Shown here: positions 46,626-54,439 of the stretch, piece by piece | Numbering within the stretch: position 1 is the first letter of the stretch | Layout: each line of letters opens with the position of its first letter | Source of the DNA: Streptomyces qaidamensis | GTDB lineage: Bacteria; Actinomycetota; Actinomycetes; Streptomycetales; Streptomycetaceae | Direction: 5' to 3' | Assembly (NCBI RefSeq): GCF_001611795.1 | Contig: NZ_CP015098.1 | Location: 2,790,001-2,854,000 of the forward strand | Length of the DNA: 64,000 nucleotides | Program-made: the position numbers and the translations under genes | The notes under the pieces: generated by a model | What the model saw: the letters and a program-made list of their open reading frames with translations, nothing else | Database searches by the model: none | What the model was told of the DNA's origin: nothing

Positions 46626-47831
46626 GTGCCCGAACCCGAAACCGGTAAGAACGAAGCCGCAGCCCACGACGTCCATCCGCATGCCGCGACGCTGAAGCGG
46701 CTGGAGAAGTCGTCCGGATCGCTCGCCGCGCAGGCCATCGCGCGGATGGACGAGACGCTGCCCTGGTACCGGGCCATGCCCCCGGAGAACCGTTCCTGGA
46801 TCGGTCTGGTCGCACAGGCGGGCATCGCCGCGTTCACCGAGTGGTTCCGGTATCCGGACGCCCCGCAGGCCATCTCCACCGACGTGTTCGGCACCGCGCC
46901 CCGCGAGCTGACCCGGGCGATCACCCTGCGCCAGACCGTGGAGATGGTGCGCACCACCATCGAGGTCATGGAGAGCGCGATCGACGAGGTCGCGGCCCCC
47001 GGCGACGAGCGGGTGCTGCGCGAGGCGCTGCTCGTCTACGCCCGGGAGATCGCCTTCGCGACGGCCCAGGTGTACGCGCAGGCCGCCGAGGCACGGGGTG
47101 CCTGGGACGCCCGGCTGGAGTCCCTGGTCGTGAACGCCGTGCTCAGCGGCGAGGCCGACGAGGGGGCGGTGTCGCGGGCCGCCGCCCTCGGGTGGAACTC
47201 GCCGGAGCACGTGTGTGTGGTGCTCGGGACGGCGCCCGACGGGGACAGCGAACTGACCGTCGAGGCGATACGGCGCGCGGCCCGGCACGCGAAGCTCCAG
47301 GTGCTCACCGGCGTGCTCGGCGACCGGCTGGTCGTCATCGCGGGCGGCAGTGACAACCCGCTGGCCGTCGCCAAGTCGCTCATCGGACCGTTCGCCGCCG
47401 GGCCGGTCGTGGCGGGCCCGGTGGTGCCCGACCTGCAGGCCGCGACCCGGTCCGCGCAGGCCGCCGCGGCCGGGCTGAAGGCGTGTTCCGCCTGGCAGGA
47501 CGCCCCGCGCCCGGTCCTGGCGGACGACCTGCTCCCGGAGCGGGCGATGGCCGGTGATCCCTCGGCCCGTGAGCAGCTGGTGGAGGAGATCTACAGACCG
47601 CTGGAGGAGGCCGGGGCCGCGCTCCTGGAAACCCTCAGTGTCTACCTCGAACAGGCGAGCAGTCTGGAGGGCGCCGCCCGGATGCTGTTCGTTCATCCCA
47701 ACACCGTCCGCTACCGGCTTCGACGTGTGACTGACGTCACCGGTTGGTCACCCTCCGATGTACGCTCTGCGTTCACACTGCGGATCGCGTTGATCCTGGG
47801 GCGTCTGGTCGATGGAGATCTCCAGCCCTAA
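46626..47831 (+). CDS. fasR: FasR, PucR-type regulator of fatty-acid synthesis
   Basis: 401 residues with a C-terminal PucR-type helix-turn-helix (LEGAARMLFVHPNTVRYRLRR, residues ~355-375) and a middle GGDEF-like/PucR sensor region. Its position immediately before fabD matches FasR of S. coelicolor (Arabolaza and colleagues), an activator of the fabD-fabH-acpP-fabF operon. GTG 46626 is used. A symmetrical site matching the sort of sequence reported for FasR begins 4 bases after its stop. Confidence 0.9.
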   Translation: MPEPETGKNEAAAHDVHPHAATLKRLEKSSGSLAAQAIARMDETLPWYRAMPPENRSWIGLVAQAGIAAFTEWFRYPDAPQAISTDVFGTAPRELTRAITLRQTVEMVRTTIEVMESAIDEVAAPGDERVLREALLVYAREIAFATAQVYAQAAEARGAWDARLESLVVNAVLSGEADEGAVSRAAALGWNSPEHVCVVLGTAPDGDSELTVEAIRRAARHAKLQVLTGVLGDRLVVIAGGSDNPLAVAKSLIGPFAAGPVVAGPVVPDLQAATRSAQAAAAGLKACSAWQDAPRPVLADDLLPERAMAGDPSAREQLVEEIYRPLEEAGAALLETLSVYLEQASSLEGAARMLFVHPNTVRYRLRRVTDVTGWSPSDVRSAFTLRIALILGRLVDGDLQP

Positions 47832-47834
47832 GGT

Positions 47835-47853
47835 TTTGTCGGGGCTCGACAAA
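47835..47853. promoter_or_regulatory. Probable FasR operator upstream of fabD
   Basis: TTTGTCG and CGACAAA are a perfect 7-bp inverted repeat with 5-base spacer (GGGCT), 67 bases before the fabD start. AT-rich arms like these resemble the TTTTGT...ACAAAA sites reported for FasR; the exact spacing there is not checked. Confidence 0.65.
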
Positions 47854-47920
47854 CCCCCCCCGTGTTCTTCGTCCTTGTCCCCACGGGCGGCCGTGCCCGT
47901 CCCCAAGAGAGAGTGTGAGA

Positions 47921-48853
47921 GTGCTCGTACTCGTCGCTCCCGGCCAGGGCGCTCAGACGCCCGGCTTCCTGACTGAATGGCTCGACCTCCCCGGTGTCCG
48001 CGGTGCCCTGGAGGCATGGTCCGACGCCGCGGGGATCGACCTGATCCGTTACGGCACCGAGGCCGACGCGGAGGAGATCCGCGACACCGCGGTGGCGCAG
48101 CCGCTGCTGGTCGCGGCCGGACTGGCGTCCGCGCAGCTGCTCTTCGACGACCCGGCCGACCTGTCCGGGAAGGTCGGTGCCGTCGCCGGGCACAGCGTCG
48201 GCGAGATCACCGCCGCCTCGCTCGCCGGGGTGCTCCCGCACGAGGAGGCCCTCCGCCTGGTCCGCACCCGCGGGCTCGCCATGGCCGAGGCCGCCGCCGT
48301 CACCGAGACCGGCATGGCCGCGCTGCTGGGCGGCGACCCCGCCGTGACGGTTCCGCACCTGGAGAAGCTGGGCCTGACGCCGGCGAACATCAACGGCGCG
48401 GGCCAGATCGTCGCCGCCGGCACCAAGGAGCAGATCGCCGCGCTGGAGGCGGACAAGCCGGAGGGCGTGCGCAGGGTCGTCGCGCTGAAGGTCGCCGGCG
48501 CGTTCCACACGCACCACATGGCTCCCGCGGTCGACACGCTGGCGAAGGCCGCCGAGGCCTTGGCGCCCGGTGACCCGAAGCTCCCTTACGTCTCCAACAA
48601 GGACGGGCAGGCCGTCGCCGGCGGCACCGAGGTGCTGGAGCGTCTGGTCGGCCAGGTCGCCAACCCCGTCCGCTGGGACCTGTGCATGGAGACCTTCAAG
48701 GGCCTCGGCGTCACGGCCCTGATCGAGCTGTGCCCCGGCGGCACCCTCACCGGCCTCGCCAAGCGGGCCCTGCCCGGCGTGAAGACGCTGGCCCTGAAGT
48801 CCCCCGCCGACCTCGACGCGGCCCGCGAGCTCATCGCCGAGCAGAGTGCCTGA
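47921..48853 (+). CDS. fabD: Malonyl-CoA:ACP transacylase
   Basis: 310 residues. GTG 47921 gives the standard N-terminus VLVLVAPGQGAQTPG; the longer frame starts inside fasR. The acyl-enzyme Ser is S92 in AGHSVGEIT, with GQGAQ at the oxyanion loop, and later LKVAGAFHTHHM and NPVRWDLCMETF complete the fold. It transfers malonyl from CoA to ACP, the extender unit for fatty acids. First gene of the fab operon; fabH starts 16 bases downstream. Confidence 0.97.
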   Translation: MLVLVAPGQGAQTPGFLTEWLDLPGVRGALEAWSDAAGIDLIRYGTEADAEEIRDTAVAQPLLVAAGLASAQLLFDDPADLSGKVGAVAGHSVGEITAASLAGVLPHEEALRLVRTRGLAMAEAAAVTETGMAALLGGDPAVTVPHLEKLGLTPANINGAGQIVAAGTKEQIAALEADKPEGVRRVVALKVAGAFHTHHMAPAVDTLAKAAEALAPGDPKLPYVSNKDGQAVAGGTEVLERLVGQVANPVRWDLCMETFKGLGVTALIELCPGGTLTGLAKRALPGVKTLALKSPADLDAARELIAEQSA

Positions 48854-48869
48854 GAAGGAGCCCGAGAGC

Positions 48870-49871
48870 ATGGCGAAGATCAAGCCCAGCAAGGGCGCCC
48901 CGTACGCGCGCATCCTCGGCGTCGGCGGCTACCGCCCGACCCGGGTCGTGCCGAACGAGGTGATCCTGGAGACGATCGAGTCGTCCGACGAGTGGATCCG
49001 CTCGCGCTCCGGCATCGAGACGCGGCACTGGGCCTGCGACGAGGAGACCGTCGCCGCGATGTCGATCGAGGCATCAGGCAAGGCCATCGCCGACGCGGGC
49101 ATCACCGCCGAGCAGATCGGCGGCGTGATCGTCTCGACCGTCTCGCACTTCAAGCAGACCCCGGCCGTCGCCACCGAGATCGCCGACAAGCTGGGCACCG
49201 CCAAGGCCGCCGCGTTCGACATCTCGGCGGGCTGCGCGGGCTTCGGCTACGGCCTCACGCTCGCCAAGGGCATGGTCGTCGAGGGCTCGGCGGAGTACGT
49301 CCTGGTGATCGGGGTCGAGCGGCTGAGCGACCTGACCGATCTGGAGGACCGCGCGACGGCCTTCCTGTTCGGCGACGGTGCCGGCGCGGTCGTGGTCGGC
49401 CCGGCGAAGGAACCCGCGATCGGCCCGACCGTGTGGGGCTCGGAGGGCGACAAGTCCGAGACCATCAAGCAGACGGTGCCGTGGACGGACTACCGCGACG
49501 GGACGGTCGAGAAGTTCCCCGCGATCACCCAGGAAGGCCAGGCGGTGTTCCGCTGGGCCGTGTTCGAGATGGCGAAGGTCGCCCAGCAGGCGCTGGACGC
49601 GGCCGGGATCAGCGTGGACGACCTGGACGTCTTCATCCCGCACCAGGCCAACGTGCGGATCATCGACTCGATGGTGAAGACCCTGAAACTGCCGGAGCAC
49701 GTCACCGTCGCCCGTGACATCCGCACCACCGGCAACACCTCGGCCGCCTCGATCCCGCTCGCGATGGAGCGGCTCCTGGCGACCGGAGAGGCGAAGAGCG
49801 GCGACACCGCGCTCGTCATCGGCTTCGGGGCGGGTCTCGTCTACGCCGCGACTGTCGTTACCCTCCCCTAG
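48870..49871 (+). CDS. fabH: 3-oxoacyl-ACP synthase III
   Basis: 333 residues, the same length as S. coelicolor FabH. The catalytic triad is visible: C122 in DISAGCAGF, His in IPHQANVRII, and Asn in TTGNTSAASIP. It condenses acyl-CoA primers (in Streptomyces including branched ones) with malonyl-ACP to start fatty-acid synthesis. ATG 48870 follows AAGGAG. The acpP gene is 81 bases downstream. Confidence 0.97.
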   Translation: MAKIKPSKGAPYARILGVGGYRPTRVVPNEVILETIESSDEWIRSRSGIETRHWACDEETVAAMSIEASGKAIADAGITAEQIGGVIVSTVSHFKQTPAVATEIADKLGTAKAAAFDISAGCAGFGYGLTLAKGMVVEGSAEYVLVIGVERLSDLTDLEDRATAFLFGDGAGAVVVGPAKEPAIGPTVWGSEGDKSETIKQTVPWTDYRDGTVEKFPAITQEGQAVFRWAVFEMAKVAQQALDAAGISVDDLDVFIPHQANVRIIDSMVKTLKLPEHVTVARDIRTTGNTSAASIPLAMERLLATGEAKSGDTALVIGFGAGLVYAATVVTLP

Positions 49872-49881
49872 GCACTCCGTG

Positions 49882-49899
49882 CCGGATCATGCGATCCGG
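49882..49899 (+). terminator. Small hairpin between fabH and acpP
   Basis: CCGGATC and GATCCGG around loop ATGC. Too weak for full termination; it may mark mRNA processing that lets acpP be made in excess. Confidence 0.35.
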
Positions 49900-49952
49900 T
49901 GCGGGCGGAAACACCTGCCACACCCTCTGAATATCTACGAAGGAGCGCCGAC

Positions 49953-50201
49953 ATGGCCGCCACTCAGGAAGAGATCGTCGCCGGTCTCGCCGAGATCGTG
50001 AACGAGATCGCCGGCATCCCGGTTGAGGACGTCCAGCTGGACAAGTCCTTCACCGACGACCTGGACGTCGACTCGCTGTCCATGGTCGAGGTCGTCGTCG
50101 CCGCTGAAGAGCGTTTCGACGTCAAGATCCCCGACGAGGACGTCAAGAACCTCAAGACCGTCGGTGACGCGACCGACTACATCCTCAAGCACCAGGGCTG
50201 A
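49953..50201 (+). CDS. acpP: Acyl carrier protein of fatty-acid synthesis
   Basis: 82 residues, acidic, ending LKHQG. The phosphopantetheine attachment site is S41 in DVDSLSMVE, surrounded by acidic helices. It carries the growing acyl chain. GAAGGAGCG before ATG 49953 is a strong ribosome site and decides the start. Located between fabH and fabF in the conserved order. Confidence 0.97.
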   Translation: MAATQEEIVAGLAEIVNEIAGIPVEDVQLDKSFTDDLDVDSLSMVEVVVAAEERFDVKIPDEDVKNLKTVGDATDYILKHQG

Positions 50202-50232
50202 TCAGCCGATCAGGCCCTTGGGCTGACTGCCC

Positions 50233-50250
50233 CGCCACCCGGCGGTGGCG
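50233..50250 (+). terminator. Small hairpin between acpP and fabF
   Basis: CGCCACC pairs with GGTGGCG around loop CGGC (7 bp). It may lower read-through to fabF relative to acpP; weak. Confidence 0.35.
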
Positions 50251-50287
50251 CCGCTTAATCCTCGGATCCGTTGGAGAAAGAATTCCC

Positions 50288-51559
50288 GTGAGCTCGACCA
50301 ATCGCACCGTGGTCGTCACCGGTATCGGCGCAACCACACCGCTGGGTGGCGACGCAGCCTCTACCTGGGAGGGCCTCATCGCCGGACGTTCCGGCGTGAA
50401 GCCCCTTGAGCAGGACTGGGCGGCCGACCAGGCCGTCAGGATCGCGGCCCCGGTCGCCGTGGAGCCGACCGAGGTCATCCCGCGGCCGCAGGCCCGCCGC
50501 CTGGACCGCTCGGCGCAGTTCGCGCTGGTCGCGGCCAAGGAGGCCTGGGCCGACGCCGGTTTCGAGGCGAAGGCCGGCGAGGACCCGGCCATCGACCCCG
50601 ACCGGCTCGGCGCGGTCATCGCCTCCGGTATCGGCGGCGTGACGACACTGCTCGACCAGTACGACGTGCTGAAGGAGAAGGGCGTCCGCCGCGTCTCCCC
50701 GCACACCGTGCCCATGCTGATGCCCAACAGCCCGTCGGCCAACGTGGGTCTGGCCGTGGGTGCCCGGGCGGGCGTGCACACGCCGGTCTCCGCCTGTGCC
50801 TCGGGCGCCGAGGCCATCGGCTACGCCATCGAGATGATCCGCACCGGCCGTGCCGACGTCGTCGTCGCCGGTGGCACGGAGGCGGCGATCCACCCGCTGC
50901 CCATCGCCGCGTTCGGCAACATGATGGCGATGTCCAAGAACAACGACGACCCGCAGGGCGCGTCGCGCCCCTACGACACCGCCCGCGACGGTTTCGTCCT
51001 CGGTGAGGGCGCCGGTGTCGTGGTCCTGGAGTCCGCCGAGCACGCCGCCAAGCGCGGTGCCCGGGTGTACGCCGAGGCGGTCGGGCAGGGCATCTCCGCC
51101 GACGCGCACGACATCGTGCAGCCGGAACCGGAGGGACGGGGCATCTCGCACGCCCTGCAGAACCTGCTGGACCGCAACGACCTGGACCCGGCGGAGATCG
51201 TGCACGTCAACGCGCACGCGACGTCGACGCCGGCCGGGGACATCGCCGAGCTGAAGGCGCTGCGGAAGGTGTTCGGCGACGACGCGGACCACTTCGCGGT
51301 GTCCGCGACGAAGTCGATGACGGGGCATCTGCTGGGAGGCGCCGGTGGTGTCGAGACGGTGGCGACCGTGCTCGCGCTGTACCACCGGGTGGCTCCGCCG
51401 ACGATCAATGTGGAGAACCTGGACCCGGAGGCGGAGGCGAATGCCGACGTCGTCCGTGGGGAGGCTCGGAAGCTGCCCGTCGAAGGCCGTATCGCCGCGT
51501 TGAACGACTCGTTCGGGTTCGGTGGGCACAACGTGGTGCTGGCGTTCCGGACGGTTTGA
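50288..51559 (+). CDS. fabF: 3-oxoacyl-ACP synthase II
   Basis: 423 residues of the thiolase-fold condensing enzymes. The active-site Cys is C170 in SACASGAEA, with His in NAHATSTPAGD and His in MTGHLLGGAGG. It elongates acyl-ACP with malonyl-ACP. GTG 50288 has GGAGAAAG upstream. Last gene of the fab operon, followed by a very strong terminator. Confidence 0.97.
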   Translation: MSSTNRTVVVTGIGATTPLGGDAASTWEGLIAGRSGVKPLEQDWAADQAVRIAAPVAVEPTEVIPRPQARRLDRSAQFALVAAKEAWADAGFEAKAGEDPAIDPDRLGAVIASGIGGVTTLLDQYDVLKEKGVRRVSPHTVPMLMPNSPSANVGLAVGARAGVHTPVSACASGAEAIGYAIEMIRTGRADVVVAGGTEAAIHPLPIAAFGNMMAMSKNNDDPQGASRPYDTARDGFVLGEGAGVVVLESAEHAAKRGARVYAEAVGQGISADAHDIVQPEPEGRGISHALQNLLDRNDLDPAEIVHVNAHATSTPAGDIAELKALRKVFGDDADHFAVSATKSMTGHLLGGAGGVETVATVLALYHRVAPPTINVENLDPEAEANADVVRGEARKLPVEGRIAALNDSFGFGGHNVVLAFRTV

Positions 51560-51569
51560 TTCGCCCTTA

Positions 51570-51612
51570 CGGCGAGTGGCCCGGACTCTTCTTGAGTCCG
51601 GGCCACTCGCCG
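51570..51612 (+). terminator. Rho-independent terminator of the fab operon
   Basis: A perfect 19-bp stem (CGGCGAGTGGCCCGGACTC with its inverse), loop TTCTT, followed by TTTTGTGT. Unusual in this genome for having a T-run. Confidence 0.95.
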
Positions 51613-51654
51613 TTTTGTGTCGTGTTGTGTGCCGGGTGCGGGCCGGTGGGGGTT

Positions 51655-51707
51655 GTTCGCGCCGACGCGGCGGAGCCGCACGTCGAAACAGCCCCGCGCC
51701 CCTGAAG
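51655..51707. repeat. Streptomyces intergenic repeat (second copy)
   Basis: Same layout as 42971-43023: GCGGCGGAGCCGC hairpin core, then CAGCCCCGCGCCCCTG, placed between convergent stop codons. Confidence 0.8.
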
Positions 51708-51716
51708 ACAAAAGCC

Positions 51717-52211
51717 CTATACCACCTGGTGCAACCAGCGGACCGGGGCGCCTTCGCCCGCGTAGCGGAACGGTTCCAGTTCGTCGTCCCAGGGCTTGCC
51801 GAGCAGCTTGTTGAGTTCGGCCTCCAGGTCGGTCTCCCCCTGTCTGCTGCGCTGCAGGGCCGCTCTGAGCCGGTCCTCGGGGATGAGGATGTCGCCGTGG
51901 ATGCCGGTGACGGCGTGGTAGATGCCCAGGTCGGGGGTGCAGCTGTAGCGCTCGCCCTCGGCGGTGGCGCAGGGTTCCGCGGTGACCTCGAAGCGGAGGA
52001 GGTGCCAGCCGCGGAGCGCCGAGGCCAGCTTGGACGCCGTGCCCGCCTGGCCCTGCCAGGAGAACTCCGAGCGCCAGGTGCCCGGGGCGGCCGGCTGACG
52101 GATCCAGTCCAGGCTGACGCGTGTGCCGAGCACCCCGGCGACGGCCCACTCGACGTGCGGACACAGCGCGCGCGGCGCGGAGTGCACGTACAGAACTCCA
52201 CGTGTCGTCAC
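51717..52211 (-). CDS. DUF3145 family protein
   Basis: 164 residues. GTG 52211 with GGAGG five bases upstream is the best start. The pattern TTRGVLYVHSAPRALCPHVEWA, LDWIRQPAAPGTWRSEFSW and the C-terminal GKPWDDELEPFRYAGEG is that of DUF3145, an actinobacterial family of unknown function that regularly lies after the fab operon in Streptomyces, which suggests a link to lipid synthesis. Confidence 0.9.
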   Translation of the reverse strand: MTTRGVLYVHSAPRALCPHVEWAVAGVLGTRVSLDWIRQPAAPGTWRSEFSWQGQAGTASKLASALRGWHLLRFEVTAEPCATAEGERYSCTPDLGIYHAVTGIHGDILIPEDRLRAALQRSRQGETDLEAELNKLLGKPWDDELEPFRYAGEGAPVRWLHQVV

Positions 52212-52471
52212 CGGAACCTCCGGGCAGAGCGGGACATGGTGCAAACGGGCGGAACGGCTGTGACCGGGCGGGTCACGTTGATGGCGAGGCTACCGTGCGG
52301 GGGCGCAAGGAGTGTGACGTACGGTCGGTCCAGGTGCCGGGAAACGCCTGCCATTCACCCAGGGGGACGCTTGTACGGGTGTGAGCCGTTGCACCTGACC
52401 GGTCGGGAACCCTCGTGCGTTGTTATGGGTTGGGGGAGACAGGCACGGCGCGGCGAGGGGATGGACCAGGG

Positions 52472-53359
52472 ATGCGGAAGCGAGGCCGTCGTACACGGGG
52501 CGTTCTGGCCGTGGTCGCGGCGGGCGTGCTGGGGGTCGCCGGGTGTGATGCGGTGGGGGGCGATTCCGCCGCCCCGTCCGAGCCCGCGAAGCCGTCCCCG
52601 ACGCCCACGCCCCTGTGGGATCGCAGCCCGGGTTCCGTCGCGGCCGTCGGTGACTCCATCACACGCGGGTTCGACGCCTGTGACGTGCTGTCGGACTGTC
52701 CGGAGGCGTCCTGGGCGACCGGTGGCAGTCCTGAGGTCGACTCGCTCGCGGTGCGGCTGCTGGGGAGGGCCGGGGCCGCGCGGCGGAGCTGGAACTACGC
52801 CGTGAGCGGGGCCCGGATGGCCGATCTGCCCGGACAGATGGCCCGGGCGGTGGGGCGCAGGCCGCAGTTGGTGACGGTGATGATCGGGGCGAACGACGCC
52901 TGCCGGTCGACGCCCGCGGCGATGACTCCGGTCTCGGCCTTCCGTGCCGACTTCGAGGACTCTCTGCGCTCCCTGCGCAAGGCCCTGCCCAAGGCGCAGG
53001 TGTTCGTGGCGAGCGTGCCGAACCTGAAGCGCCTGTGGTCCGAGGGCCGCACCAGCCCGATGAGCAAGCAGGTGTGGAAGCTGGGCATCTGCCCGTCGAT
53101 GCTGGGCGACCCGGACGCCCTGGACTCGGCGGCCACCCTGCGGCGCAGCACGGTGCAGAAGCGGGTGGAGGACTACAACAAGGTCCTGAGGGACGTCTGC
53201 GCCGAGGACAAGCGCTGCCGCTACGACGGGGGCGCGGTGTACGACTACCGCTTCGGCACCGCCCAGTTGAGCCGCTGGGACTACTTCCACCCCAGCGTGA
53301 ACGGACAGGCCCGGCTGGCGGAGATCGCCTACCGCACCGTCACCGCGAAGAGGCCCTGA
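52472..53359 (+). CDS. SGNH/GDSL-family lipoprotein hydrolase
   Basis: 295 residues with a lipoprotein signal (LGVAGC lipobox, residue ~25) and Pro-rich linker. Block I is GDSITRGF (Ser near 62), the middle GANDAC supplies the Gly/Asn oxyanion pair, and DYFHPSVNG carries the Asp/His pair. An extracellular serine esterase or lipase. ATG 52472 has no good ribosome site. It is 27 bases before the epimerase gene, probably one unit. Confidence 0.88.
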   Translation: MRKRGRRTRGVLAVVAAGVLGVAGCDAVGGDSAAPSEPAKPSPTPTPLWDRSPGSVAAVGDSITRGFDACDVLSDCPEASWATGGSPEVDSLAVRLLGRAGAARRSWNYAVSGARMADLPGQMARAVGRRPQLVTVMIGANDACRSTPAAMTPVSAFRADFEDSLRSLRKALPKAQVFVASVPNLKRLWSEGRTSPMSKQVWKLGICPSMLGDPDALDSAATLRRSTVQKRVEDYNKVLRDVCAEDKRCRYDGGAVYDYRFGTAQLSRWDYFHPSVNGQARLAEIAYRTVTAKRP

Positions 53360-53386
53360 GGCGGACCCTGGCCTAGAGTTCCGCAC

Positions 53387-54358
53387 ATGAACGAACTCTT
53401 CGGAACACTTTCCGACGGGACCCCGGTTCACCGCTGGACCCTGGAGCGGGCCGGTGTACGGGTGCGGGTCCTGTCGTACGGCGGGATCGTGCAGTCCGTG
53501 GAGGTGCCGGACCGCAAGGGCCGGGCCGGAAACGTGGTGCTGGGGTTCCCGGACTTCGACGGCTACCTGGCCCACCCGGAGCCGTACCTGGGTGCCCTGG
53601 TCGGGCGGTACGCCAACCGCATCGCCGGGGGCCGGTTCACCCTGGACGGGCGGACGTACGCGCTGGAACCGAACAACGGGCCGAATTCGCTGCACGGCGG
53701 AGTACGCGGCTTCGACCAGCGCGTGTGGGAGGCGGAGCCCGTGGAGCACGGCGTGCGGCTGACGCGGATCAGCCCGCACGGCGAGGAGGGCTTCCCGGGG
53801 CGGCTGGAGGTATCGGCGACGTACACGCTCGACGAGAGCGGTGCGCTGCGGATCGCGTACGAGGCGGTGACGGACGCGCCGACCGTGGTGAACCTGACCA
53901 ACCACAGCTACTTCAACCTGGCCGGTTCCGGTGACGCGGGCGGCCACGAACTGTGGCTGGCCGCCTCCCGGTACACGCCGGCCGACGAGGACCTGATTCC
54001 CGTCGGCGCTCCGGACGAGGTGACCGGCACACGCTTCGACTTCCGCGAGGCCCGCAAGACCGGCTCCGGCTACGACCACAACTTCGTGCTCGACAAGGGT
54101 GTGACGGACACTGCGGTGGAGGTCGCCGAGCTGCACGACCCGGCGTCCGGGCGGGTGCTGACGGTGGCGACCACCGAGCCGGGCCTCCAGCTGTACACCG
54201 CCGACCACCTGGGCGATCCCTTCGCGCCCGGTGACGGCATCGCGCTGGAGACCCAGCACTTCCCCGACTCGCCGAACCGGCCGGACTTCCCGACGACGGT
54301 GCTGCGGCCGGGCGGAGTGTTCCGCTCGGAGACGGTGTACGGGTTCGGCACCCGCTGA
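53387..54358 (+). CDS. galM: Aldose 1-epimerase (galactose mutarotase)
   Basis: 323 residues, a GalM beta-sandwich. GRYANRIAGGRF and the NNGPNSLHGG segment, the catalytic His in LTNHSYFNLAG, and Glu in TEPGLQLYTADH are all present. It interconverts alpha and beta anomers of sugars. It follows the esterase gene directly and is closed by a hairpin terminator. The neighbouring GH3 glycosidase could supply its sugars. Confidence 0.93.
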   Translation: MNELFGTLSDGTPVHRWTLERAGVRVRVLSYGGIVQSVEVPDRKGRAGNVVLGFPDFDGYLAHPEPYLGALVGRYANRIAGGRFTLDGRTYALEPNNGPNSLHGGVRGFDQRVWEAEPVEHGVRLTRISPHGEEGFPGRLEVSATYTLDESGALRIAYEAVTDAPTVVNLTNHSYFNLAGSGDAGGHELWLAASRYTPADEDLIPVGAPDEVTGTRFDFREARKTGSGYDHNFVLDKGVTDTAVEVAELHDPASGRVLTVATTEPGLQLYTADHLGDPFAPGDGIALETQHFPDSPNRPDFPTTVLRPGGVFRSETVYGFGTR

Positions 54359-54380
54359 GGGGGCCCGTGACAGACCTGGT

Positions 54381-54414
54381 GCCCCGGTCCGGAGGTCAGG
54401 TCCCGGACCGGGGC
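54381..54414. terminator. Hairpin terminator between galM and the GH3 gene
   Basis: GCCCCGGTCCGG and CCGGACCGGGGC (12 bp) with 10-base loop, between convergent stop codons; probably works both ways. Confidence 0.75.
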
Positions 54415-54439
54415 CGCTGGTGGGGAAACCTGTCCCGGA

